DNA of 20,290 nucleotides, from positions 1 to 20,290 of the forward strand of contig JANSXJ010000013.1 of assembly GCA_024743015.1 (NCBI GenBank). Reading direction: 5' to 3'. Made by a program: the position numbers and the translations under genes. The DNA comes from Hyphomonas sp. GTDB lineage: Bacteria > Pseudomonadota > Alphaproteobacteria > Caulobacterales > Hyphomonadaceae. Under the pieces are notes generated by a model, which was not told the DNA's origin, searched no databases, and saw only the letters and a program-made list of their open reading frames with translations. Numbering within the stretch: position 1 is the first letter of the stretch; every line of letters starts with the position of its first letter. Positions 7,069 to 13,745 of this stretch are shown here, piece after piece.

Positions 7069-7731
7069 TTACTTTGTCCTGGAGAGTATCTCTTCATCGA
7101 GTAATGTCACGCGCCCGCGGCCAAGCTTGATCGCGCCGGCGTCCTGCAGGATCTGCAAGTTCACATTCACTTTCTCGCGCGTCGCCGTCAGGCGGTTTGC
7201 AAGATCTGCCTGGGTCGTTCTCAATTCTGGCCCATGCGCCCGGAAGAGTTCAATGAGCAGATCTGCCAGTCGTCGCTTGAGCGGCAAAAACATGATCGCC
7301 TCGATCTGATCGTCCGCGCGTCTCAGTCTCTGGACCAGGTCGAGGATTACTTCGTTCGCAAATTCCGGACTATCCTGCAGCAAGGCCTGAAACCGCGACT
7401 TGTGAATGAGAAGGAGGCTGGTCGGTTCCAGTGTTCGGATGTTGGCACTCCGGTCGCGCCCATCCAAGACCGCCATTTCACCGAAAACTTCGCCAACATG
7501 GAGGGTGCTGATCGATAGCGATCGGCCATGACTCGACATGGATTCCACCGCGACGCTGCCCTCAAGGATCAGATAGACGTTCTCGGCCGAGTCACCTCGA
7601 TAGATGACAATCGAGTCCGCCCCGGAAGTCATGACAGCCGAACCATGAGCGAGCCCGTCGCGAACGTGCTTTGGCAAAACTCTGAACAGACGCGCTTCTT
7701 TCAAGCGCGCGGCAATTTCTGAAGTGTTCAT
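7069..7731 (-). CDS. Crp/Fnr family transcriptional regulator
   Basis: A 220-residue regulator of the usual CRP length. The N-terminal cyclic-nucleotide-binding beta barrel (about residues 15-120) includes VYLILEGSVAV and the phosphate-binding cassette FGEMAVLDGRDRSA (83-96), with Gly84, Glu85, Arg94 and Ser95 matching the residues that contact cAMP in E. coli CRP. This makes a nucleotide ligand plausible. No FNR-type cysteine cluster is present. A long dimerisation helix is followed by a winged helix-turn-helix (about 165-215: TTQADLANRLTATREKVNVNLQILQDAGAI). The ATG at 7731 is 2 bases after the stop of the glycosyltransferase; an ATG at 7755 would only add residues overlapping that gene. 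It is the last gene of a four-gene operon led by DUF4164-zapA. Targets are unknown. Confidence 0.92.
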   Translation of the reverse strand: MNTSEIAARLKEARLFRVLPKHVRDGLAHGSAVMTSGADSIVIYRGDSAENVYLILEGSVAVESMSSHGRSLSISTLHVGEVFGEMAVLDGRDRSANIRTLEPTSLLLIHKSRFQALLQDSPEFANEVILDLVQRLRRADDQIEAIMFLPLKRRLADLLIELFRAHGPELRTTQADLANRLTATREKVNVNLQILQDAGAIKLGRGRVTLLDEEILSRTK

Positions 7732-7733
7732 CC

Positions 7734-8477
7734 CTATGCTCTCGGATCCGACCATTCCCGTGCAACGCCCTGACCGCCGCGACGTGTCAGCCAGAACATG
7801 CCCAGCAGATCGAAAACACCCGCGCCCAAACGCCCGAGAAAACCGTATTTGGACTGTCCATGCCAGCGCGCCCGGTCATTCACCAGCTCCTCGCGCACGT
7901 CCCAGCCCGCGCGTTTGATTAGGGCCGGCAGAAAACGATGCATGGAGGCGAAATAGGGCAGCTCACGAAACGCTTCGGTCCGGATCAGCTTCCAGCCACA
8001 GCCCGTATCGGTGGCATCATCGCGAAGCATGAAGCGTCGGACCCCGTTCGCGACGCGCGATTGCAGCCACTTGAAACCGCTATCATTCCGGCTGTTGCGC
8101 TTGCCGGCAATGATTCCAAGCTTGCCAGTCCGTTGCCCCGCTATCTGCGATTTCCACAGCCGTGCCGTGTCGTTGATGTCATTCTGGCCATCGCCATCAA
8201 TAAGCTGCGTCCAGCCCCCGCGAACAGCCTTGAGCCCGGTAAACAGGGCAGCAGATTTTCCAGCCCGGCGCACATGTGTGAAGACATTGACCGTGTCCGG
8301 CCATTTCTCCGCCGCCTCGGCCAGTTCAGCTTCGGTCGTATCGCCTGAACAATCATTGACGCAAACCACTTCGAACGCGATCCCGTCCAGCGCTTCATGC
8401 ACTTCCTCAAGCAAGGGAATGATATTGCCCGCTTCATTGTAAAACGGGATCAGGACGCTGAGCTCAGGCTCGGTCAT
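7734..8477 (-). CDS. Family 2 glycosyltransferase (dolichol-phosphate mannosyltransferase-like)
   Basis: A 247-residue GT-A fold enzyme. The N-terminal LSVLIPFYNEAGNI (6-19) and VVCVNDCSGD (37-46) form the nucleotide-sugar pocket. The metal-binding DXD region is DGDGQND (94-100). DTGCGWKLIR in the middle and the ARWHGQSKYG segment near the C-terminus are typical of DPM1/ArnC-like polyprenyl-phosphate glycosyltransferases. It lacks the two C-terminal membrane helices of ArnC/GtrB, so it is probably a soluble or peripheral enzyme that loads a sugar onto a lipid carrier. Donor and acceptor are unknown. Its ATG overlaps the zapA stop (ATGA), implying translational coupling, and the crp-like gene follows after 2 bases. 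A link to envelope synthesis during division is suggested by the operon only. Confidence 0.92.
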   Translation of the reverse strand: MTEPELSVLIPFYNEAGNIIPLLEEVHEALDGIAFEVVCVNDCSGDTTEAELAEAAEKWPDTVNVFTHVRRAGKSAALFTGLKAVRGGWTQLIDGDGQNDINDTARLWKSQIAGQRTGKLGIIAGKRNSRNDSGFKWLQSRVANGVRRFMLRDDATDTGCGWKLIRTEAFRELPYFASMHRFLPALIKRAGWDVREELVNDRARWHGQSKYGFLGRLGAGVFDLLGMFWLTRRGGQGVAREWSDPRA

Positions 8478-8785
8478 TTTTCTTCCTCGATCCTCGCCGC
8501 GAGGGATTCAATTTGCGCCGCAGCATTGTTCAGCGCCCGCGCCGCCCGCTCGATATCCGGTCCGGCGGCCGCCGCTTGTGCCTGATGCGCGGCGTCCAGC
8601 TCGTCCAGCAAAGCCAATCCTGCAATCAAGAGCAGCCGGTCATCACCAATATTGCCAACCGCCTTTGAGATGTCTTCGATACGGGCATCCAGTTGCCGCG
8701 ACAGTGCGATCAGGCGGGCTTCCTGTCCCGGGGCGCAAGCGACGGAGTAGGAGCGACCCTTGATCTTGATATCCGCCTTGGCCAT
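8474..8785 (-). CDS. zapA: Cell division protein ZapA
   Basis: A 103-residue protein of the ZapA family, which bundles FtsZ protofilaments at the division site. The N-terminal globular part has the family signature IKIKGRSYSVACAPGQE (6-22), followed by LSRQLDARI. The GDDRLLLIAGLALLDEL stretch (48-64) leads into a C-terminal coiled-coil helix. The start ATG shares one base with the stop of the upstream DUF4164 gene (TAATG), and the stop overlaps the glycosyltransferase start by 4 bases. In many proteobacteria 6S RNA lies just after zapA; here there is no room for it. Confidence 0.95.
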   Translation of the reverse strand: MAKADIKIKGRSYSVACAPGQEARLIALSRQLDARIEDISKAVGNIGDDRLLLIAGLALLDELDAAHQAQAAAAGPDIERAARALNNAAAQIESLAARIEEEK

Positions 8786-9060
8786 TAGCTCCGCCCTTCC
8801 CGGCCGAGCGCGGCGCGCACTTCTGCAATCGCGGACCCCAGCGCTTCAGACGCTTCGTCGGCGAGCGCCTGCAATTCCTTCTCGCGCGCAAGCGATTCGT
8901 CCAGCTGTTCGGCAAGTCGAGCCCGGTCGTCCATCATGGCGCTGAGCTCCTGACGCAACAGCACAGGGTCTCCGGACCGTTCGAACAATCCTTCAACCGC
9001 CCCCTCGAGCCGTCGCGTTGCCTTCTCCAGACGAGAGGCGGCTGCTTCAATCACACTCAT
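8785..9060 (-). CDS. DUF4164 family coiled-coil protein
   Basis: A 91-residue, highly charged, Ala/Glu/Leu-rich protein that should form one long coiled coil over nearly its whole length (RLEKATRRLEGAVEGLFE to SAIAEVRAALGREG). Alphaproteobacterial DUF4164 proteins are typically encoded directly before zapA, which matches here. The one-base overlap with zapA suggests coupled synthesis. A ZapB-like role as a partner of ZapA is attractive but is inference from position and coiled-coil nature. It is the first gene of the minus-strand operon, with 111 bases to the divergent transketolase start. Confidence 0.88.
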   Translation of the reverse strand: MSVIEAAASRLEKATRRLEGAVEGLFERSGDPVLLRQELSAMMDDRARLAEQLDESLAREKELQALADEASEALGSAIAEVRAALGREGRS

Positions 9061-9115
9061 GCTACCCGGTTAGCAGTTATTTCACTGAAAACTCAATAGC
9101 CGCGGCGCGACAGTC

Positions 9116-9144
9116 TTGACAGCGCTGGGCACGATCTGCATTGC
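9116..9144 (+). promoter_or_regulatory. Possible promoter of the transketolase gene
   Basis: A perfect -35 hexamer TTGACA at 9116-9121 is followed after 17 bases by CATTGC (9139-9144), a poor -10. The position, 28 bases before the start codon, fits a promoter. The opposite strand of this 111-base region must hold the promoter of the DUF4164-zapA operon, which I could not place convincingly. Confidence 0.4.
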
Positions 9145-9171
9145 CGGGTTAACCAAAACAGGGGTTGAGGA

Positions 9172-11136
9172 ATGACAGTTTCTGCACGGGATATGGCCAA
9201 CGCGATCCGCGCGCTTTCTATGGATGCGGTCGAAGCCGCGAAGTCAGGGCATGTCGGATTACCGCTCGGAATGGCGGACGCTGCGACAGTGCTGTTCAGC
9301 AAATTCATGAAGCACAACCCTGCGGATCCCGATTGGGCGGACCGTGATCGGTTCGTCCTCTCTGCCGGGCATGGGTCTATGCTGGTCTACTCCCTGCTTC
9401 ACCTGACAGGTTATGAGAGCGTCAGCCGCGACGATATTCGAAATTTTCGTCAACTTGGTCGTCCAACGGCGGGGCATCCGGAAAACTTCCTTACCAAAGG
9501 CGTCGAAACCACAACTGGTCCGCTCGGCCAGGGCATAACGACGGCGGTTGGTATGGCCATCGCCGAGCGTCATCTCAACGCCCGGTTCGGAGATGAACTG
9601 GTCAATCACAAGACCTATGTCATCGCCGGCGATGGCTGCCTGATGGAAGGCATCAGCCAGGAAGCGATCACACTTGCGGGGCACTTGAAGCTCTCCAACC
9701 TGATCGTCCTGTTCGACGATAATGCCGTGACCATTGATGGCGGCACCGAGATGGCGGACAGCACCGATCAGTGTATGCGCTTTGAAGCCTCAGGCTGGGT
9801 CACAAGGAAAGTCGATGGCCATGACGTGGCCGATGTCGAAGCCGCGCTTGCCTGGGCGCAGGATCAGGACAAGCCCGTCATGTTGGCGGTGAAGACAATC
9901 ATTGGTTATGGGGCCAAGCGCGCCGGCACCGGCCCGGCGCATGGCGGGCCCTATGGTGAAGAAGAAGTCGCTACGGTCCGCGAGGCGATTGGCTGGCCGC
10001 ATGCCCCGTTTGAGGTGCCCGCAGAGATCGAGGCGGCCTGGCTCGAGGCTGGCAAGCGCGCGCATGCGGAGCACCTGGCCTGGAAGAACCGCCTCGACAA
10101 TCACCCTGACAAGACCACATTCGAAGCCGCCATGGCTGGCGCATTGCCGGAAAACCTTGCCGATATTGTCATTGCGCACAAAAAATCCGTCGTCGAGGGT
10201 GGCAAGGACGATGCGACTCGCAAATGGTCGGGCGCAGTGCTCGAACCTCTGACCGAAGCCATCCCGGAAATGATTGGCGGGTCAGCCGATCTCACCGGCT
10301 CGAACAATACCAAGACTCGTCACACAGACGTGCTCAGTCCCGACAATTGGGGCGGTCGTTATGTCCATTATGGTATTCGTGAGCATGCCATGGCGGCGGC
10401 GATGAATGGCATGGCGCTGCATGGCGGGGTGATTCCCTATTCGGGGACCTTCCTGGTTTTTGCCGACTATTCCCGCGCCGCGATCCGCCTTGGCGCGCTG
10501 ATGGGCGAGCGGGTGATTCATGTCATGACGCATGACAGTATCGGTCTCGGCGAAGACGGCCCCACACACCAGCCGGTCGAACATGTCGCGTCCTTGAGAG
10601 CGATGCCGAACATGACCGTGTTCCGCCCGTGCGACGGGGTTGAGGCAGCCGAATGCTGGGAACTCGCTTTGCGTAACGACACTGGCCCAAGCACGCTGGC
10701 GCTGACCCGCCAGAAAGTGAAATCGGTCCGCACCGCGCACACCGATGACAATCTTTCTGCCAAGGGCGCATATGTGCTCTCCGACGCGGATGGTGCACAA
10801 GCCGTTCTGATCGCCACCGGCTCAGAAGTCGAAATCGCCATGGCTGCACAAGCGGCGCTCGCCGATAAGGGCGTGCCGGTGCGCGTCGTTTCCATGCCGA
10901 GCATGGACTTGTTCGAGCAGCAAAGCGTCGCGTATCAAGCCGAAACGCTCGGAGGAGACTTGCCGAAGGTCGCCGTTGAGGCAGGGGTGCGCTTCGGGTG
11001 GGATCGCTGGATTGGCCATGATGGCGGCTTTGTAGGCATGTCCTCGTTCGGGGCATCGGCGCCTTATCAGGATCTTTATCAGCACTTTGGTATTACGGCT
11101 GAGGCGGTTGTCGCAGCCGTTGAGGCTCAGATTTAG
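9172..11136 (+). CDS. tkt: Transketolase
   Basis: A 654-residue thiamine-diphosphate enzyme of the pentose phosphate (and, in autotrophs, Calvin) pathway that moves two-carbon units between ketoses and aldoses. The N-terminal domain has SGHVGLPLGMAD (25-36), the FVLSAGHGSMLVYSLLHL stretch and the diphosphate/Mg motif starting at GDG 153-155 and ending at Asn184. The middle domain contains the catalytic Glu404 in HYGIREHAMAAAMNG, and DGPTHQPVEH follows. The C-terminal domain is complete. The ATG at 9172 has AGGGG about 7 bases upstream. There is no cbb or gap/pgk gene next door, so it stands alone. The stop is separated from the stop of the convergent 287-residue gene by a single base. Confidence 0.97.
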   Translation: MTVSARDMANAIRALSMDAVEAAKSGHVGLPLGMADAATVLFSKFMKHNPADPDWADRDRFVLSAGHGSMLVYSLLHLTGYESVSRDDIRNFRQLGRPTAGHPENFLTKGVETTTGPLGQGITTAVGMAIAERHLNARFGDELVNHKTYVIAGDGCLMEGISQEAITLAGHLKLSNLIVLFDDNAVTIDGGTEMADSTDQCMRFEASGWVTRKVDGHDVADVEAALAWAQDQDKPVMLAVKTIIGYGAKRAGTGPAHGGPYGEEEVATVREAIGWPHAPFEVPAEIEAAWLEAGKRAHAEHLAWKNRLDNHPDKTTFEAAMAGALPENLADIVIAHKKSVVEGGKDDATRKWSGAVLEPLTEAIPEMIGGSADLTGSNNTKTRHTDVLSPDNWGGRYVHYGIREHAMAAAMNGMALHGGVIPYSGTFLVFADYSRAAIRLGALMGERVIHVMTHDSIGLGEDGPTHQPVEHVASLRAMPNMTVFRPCDGVEAAECWELALRNDTGPSTLALTRQKVKSVRTAHTDDNLSAKGAYVLSDADGAQAVLIATGSEVEIAMAAQAALADKGVPVRVVSMPSMDLFEQQSVAYQAETLGGDLPKVAVEAGVRFGWDRWIGHDGGFVGMSSFGASAPYQDLYQHFGITAEAVVAAVEAQI

Positions 11137-11137
11137 C

Positions 11138-12001
11138 TTAACGCGACTTCGGCATCGGCAAGAGACGCCCATGCAAAACGCAAGGGCTCACAGCCCGTTC
11201 TGAGACCTGAACCTGCACGTCCGGATCGGCGAGATAGGCGGCTAGACCCGCCTGCGCCGCGCCATCAAAATCGACACTCGCAAGGCGAGGATCGAGCCGT
11301 CCGAGCGAACGACGATCATAGCAGCGATTAAGCTCTATGTAGCGCCCATCTTCATCGCCGCCCTGGCTGATTTGTCGGAGAGCCAATTGGAAAGGACTCC
11401 TGGAGAAGCTTATGGTCGCGGGCCAACCGGGGCCCGTCGGCACGCCGACCCAGGCCGCTCGCGGCCCGACATCGCCGGCGGCTGCCGCAAAATGAACCTG
11501 GTAAACCGTGCCATTGTCGAGCGCGACTCTCGATATCGAGACCATGGGGTGACGATCAAGCCGATTGTACCAGGTTGTGATCAGCTGGTCCCGCAGGCGC
11601 CAGGCCGCGACATCCTCATCAACCGCCAGATGCGCAGCGATGGCGTAGAAATTGGACAGAGTGTCTCGCATCGGCCCTGCATTGCGAAAATGACGAACCG
11701 CACCGCTCGCATCTCCCATATCTGCCGCTGCAATCCCGGCCACTCGGCTCGCTGAAGAAAATTCCGGGCGATCCGGGCAGGCTTTGAGGAAGGACTCTGT
11801 TGCAAAACGGATAAACTCCGGTGTCAGCTCGACGTCTGAATTTGTGATTGCGACCTGCCAACGCGTCGCATCCTGCAAAGAGCAAGTTTGGGCCTCGGCC
11901 CTCGAGAGAGCTTCCATCCCAACAAATGTCGTAACGGCTGCAGCGATAGCGGCGCCAAAATATCGGCGAACGCGCTTGGTAAACAGAGTCTTAACGGTCA
12001 T
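11138..12001 (-). CDS. Unrecognised exported protein at the end of the ZIP-HupE gene group
   Basis: A 287-residue protein I do not recognise. The basic N-terminus (KRVRRYF) and hydrophobic core (residues 15-30) followed by AEA at 35-37 look like a signal peptide cleaved before Gln38, so the mature protein should be periplasmic. It has four cysteines (40, 75, 227, 274), which could form two disulfides. A helical first part (DLTPEFIRFATESFLK-like composition, residues 45-145) and a later beta-type part (VSISRVALDNGTVYQVHFAA, 154-173) are suggested by composition. It lies 29 bases after hupE-like on the same strand, so it probably belongs to the same transcript and may be zinc-regulated. No metal motif is evident. 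The ribosome binding site is weak. Confidence 0.8.
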   Translation of the reverse strand: MTVKTLFTKRVRRYFGAAIAAAVTTFVGMEALSRAEAQTCSLQDATRWQVAITNSDVELTPEFIRFATESFLKACPDRPEFSSASRVAGIAAADMGDASGAVRHFRNAGPMRDTLSNFYAIAAHLAVDEDVAAWRLRDQLITTWYNRLDRHPMVSISRVALDNGTVYQVHFAAAAGDVGPRAAWVGVPTGPGWPATISFSRSPFQLALRQISQGGDEDGRYIELNRCYDRRSLGRLDPRLASVDFDGAAQAGLAAYLADPDVQVQVSERAVSPCVLHGRLLPMPKSR

Positions 12002-12030
12002 GGATTGCTTTTCTGCAAAGCCGATGCCGT

Positions 12031-12825
12031 TTACCCTGATACGAGTCTTTCGATGGTCCAGAACAGTCCAGTGGCGCCGATCAAACCGCTCGCTGGCCAG
12101 ACCAGAGCGTGTCGATACGACTGATCAGAAATCAGCCTTCGAATGGGGAGACACAGGACAAAAGCGGCAAGGACAACAGAGAGCTGCCCAATCTCGACGC
12201 CCACATTGAACCCGATCAAAGCACTCCAGAATTGACCGTCCGGCAGCCCGAGCGAGCCGAAAAATCCAGCGAAACCCATTCCGTGGATCAGACCGAACCC
12301 GAACACGATGAATGGTCGCCAGCGCGTCATGTCCTTAAACACCACATTCTCAATCGCGACGAAGGCAATGGTCGCGGCAATAAGCGGCTCGACAATGCTG
12401 GCAGGCGGCGAAAGAACGCCGGACGCGACCAGAGCCAGCGTCGCTGTGTGCGCGACCGTGAAAGCAGAAATCTGGATCAGCAGCGGCTTCAACCGGGTTG
12501 TAGAGAAGAACAGCGCCAGCACGAAGAGAATGTGATCCAAACCGCCGGGCAGGATGTGCTGGACGCCGATTTTGACATACAGCGCGAACGTCTCGTGAGC
12601 CGGGCGTTCGAAATCGATCACGTCCGTCTCGGTAAACCCCTGACTTTGCGGGCCAGCATCTTTTGACCGGTCCAGGTCCTGCAGCGCCCGGCAAAGCGCC
12701 GGATCCAGTCCTCCATCGCCGGTGCAGAATTCATCCTCCGGGTGTGCGCTGGCGCTCGGTGCGCCAACCACCAGGCTCAGCGCAAGGCAGACACAGATCA
12801 GGCGAAACCAGCGGACCACACTCAA
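12031..12825 (-). CDS. HupE/UreJ family membrane protein, probable metal transport role
   Basis: A 264-residue protein of the HupE/UreJ_2 type. A signal peptide (VCLALSLVVGAPSASA) ends at residue 27, so the mature chain would begin with His28 (HPEDEFC), followed by a short periplasmic part with Cys34 and Cys45. About six membrane helices follow, carrying family-conserved polar residues: His90, Asp97-His98 in GGLDHILF, His126 in FTVAHTA, His181 in GLIHGMGFAGFFG and Glu211 in VEIGQ. HupE proteins are linked to nickel supply of hydrogenases, but there is no hydrogenase or urease here, and the ZIP and Zrg neighbours suggest zinc. The frame opens with TTG overlapping the ZIP stop (TTGA). A GTG two codons later (12819) is an alternative start. 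Confidence 0.88.
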   Translation of the reverse strand: MSVVRWFRLICVCLALSLVVGAPSASAHPEDEFCTGDGGLDPALCRALQDLDRSKDAGPQSQGFTETDVIDFERPAHETFALYVKIGVQHILPGGLDHILFVLALFFSTTRLKPLLIQISAFTVAHTATLALVASGVLSPPASIVEPLIAATIAFVAIENVVFKDMTRWRPFIVFGFGLIHGMGFAGFFGSLGLPDGQFWSALIGFNVGVEIGQLSVVLAAFVLCLPIRRLISDQSYRHALVWPASGLIGATGLFWTIERLVSG

Positions 12826-13616
12826 TGATCGTGCCCCGCATGGCTATCATCATGCGCGTGGCCGAGATGATCGTGATCGTGTCCAGGGATCGGCGCAATC
12901 AGCAACACCACGGCAATGACGACGCCTGCGGTCAGGGAGGCTAGTCCACGCGCCGGCGCAACTTCCTTCAGCGGTGCCATTAACGGTCCCGTCGCAACAA
13001 AGAGGAGCAAGCCCGCCGACACGGCAAAGAGCGCACCCAGGGTCTCCTCGCCCAGTCCAAACATGAATGGGCCCGAGACCAGGACTCCCAGCGGCGTTGT
13101 TGCGGCGGCAGCAAGGAAGGCCCAAAAAAAGGCTGATCGATTGGAAACGCCATGCCGCCGCAGGATCGCAAACGCGATCACGCCTTCGGGAAACTCATGC
13201 AGAATCAACCCTACCGCTGCAAACACGCCTGCCGAGAAGCTCGCCGCGAAGGTTACCGCGTAAACGATTCCATCGATGAAGGAGTGGCAGGCAATCGCCA
13301 CGATCGGCGTGATGGCTTCACTTGGCAGAGTCGAATCTTCGCGTTCCGGAAAAACCGATCGGATGACATAATGCATCACCAGACCGCCGAAGAAGCCGAG
13401 CGTCAGCCAGATCGGAGCGCCGGCTGAAAGGGCAAAGGCTTCCGGCAAAATATGCAGGAATGCCATCGCCGTCAGCATACCTGCCGCGGCAAGACCGAAC
13501 AAGTTGGCGTAGCGCAGGCTCCAATCGCTACGGAGCGCGACCGCGATCAATCCGAGCGTTGTGACGAACGCGGCGATCAGACCAAAGAACAGGGGAGCTT
13601 GCAGGGCTTCGAACAT
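12822..13616 (-). CDS. ZIP family metal (zinc) transporter with His-rich C-terminal tail
   Basis: A 264-residue ZIP carrier. The two metal-site helices carry HSFIDG (111-116) and HEFPEG (140-145), and another potential ligand set lies around FLHILPEA (53-60). About eight membrane helices are apparent. Unlike eukaryotic ZIPs, the main His-rich stretch is not the central loop but the very end of the protein: residues 246-264 hold 8 His and 6 Asp. In ZIP topology the C-terminus is outside, so this tail should lie in the periplasm and may collect zinc. It is the first gene of the leftward group, directly downstream of the putative Zur operator, and its stop overlaps the HupE-like start by 4 bases. 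Zinc is the likely substrate; iron or manganese is possible. Confidence 0.93.
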   Translation of the reverse strand: MFEALQAPLFFGLIAAFVTTLGLIAVALRSDWSLRYANLFGLAAAGMLTAMAFLHILPEAFALSAGAPIWLTLGFFGGLVMHYVIRSVFPEREDSTLPSEAITPIVAIACHSFIDGIVYAVTFAASFSAGVFAAVGLILHEFPEGVIAFAILRRHGVSNRSAFFWAFLAAAATTPLGVLVSGPFMFGLGEETLGALFAVSAGLLLFVATGPLMAPLKEVAPARGLASLTAGVVIAVVLLIAPIPGHDHDHLGHAHDDSHAGHDH

Positions 13617-13665
13617 GAACGCGAATATGCTTGGCGCGCGGCCAGAGTGTCCTATTTAATTTGCA

Positions 13666-13688
13666 GGAATGTTATAGTATCTCAAATC
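13666..13688. promoter_or_regulatory. Putative Zur operator between the divergent zinc gene groups
   Basis: The 23-base site matches the widely used gamma-proteobacterial Zur consensus (GAAATGTTATA, one base, then the reverse complement) at 10 of 11 left-half and 7 of 11 right-half positions, with the centre at 13677. The left half reads GGAATGTTATA. It sits 50 bases from the ZIP start and 58 bases from the lipoprotein start, overlapping possible promoter elements (TATAGT at 13673-13678 for the plus strand; TTGAGA at 13680-13685 for the minus strand). Repression of both arms when zinc is sufficient is inferred. Confidence 0.65.
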
Positions 13689-13693
13689 TCTCC

Positions 13694-13720
13694 GGGCGAG
13701 GTACGCCTCGCATCTCGCCC
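13694..13720 (+). promoter_or_regulatory. Nested hairpins in the leader of the ZrgA-like gene
   Basis: GGGCGAG (13694-13700) pairs with CTCGCCC (13714-13720), while GCGAGG (13696-13701) pairs with CCTCGC (13706-13711) around a TACG loop. The two stems compete for the same bases. The element starts about 10 bases after the likely transcription start and ends 26 bases before the start codon. It may stabilise the mRNA 5' end; a regulatory switch is only a possibility. Confidence 0.35.
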
Positions 13721-13745
13721 TGTCAAACGAAAGCTGGAGTCCGAT

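Noticed and set aside
9061..9171. Possible CtrA site (TTAAC near 9150)
   Set aside because: Only one half-site is present; the second TTAA at the required 7-base spacing is missing. No other intergenic region shows a full TTAA-N7-TTAA either.
13452..13745. Upstream extension of the ZrgA-like frame
   Set aside because: It runs antisense to the ZIP gene. The lipoprotein signal peptide begins at 13746 with a proper ribosome binding site.
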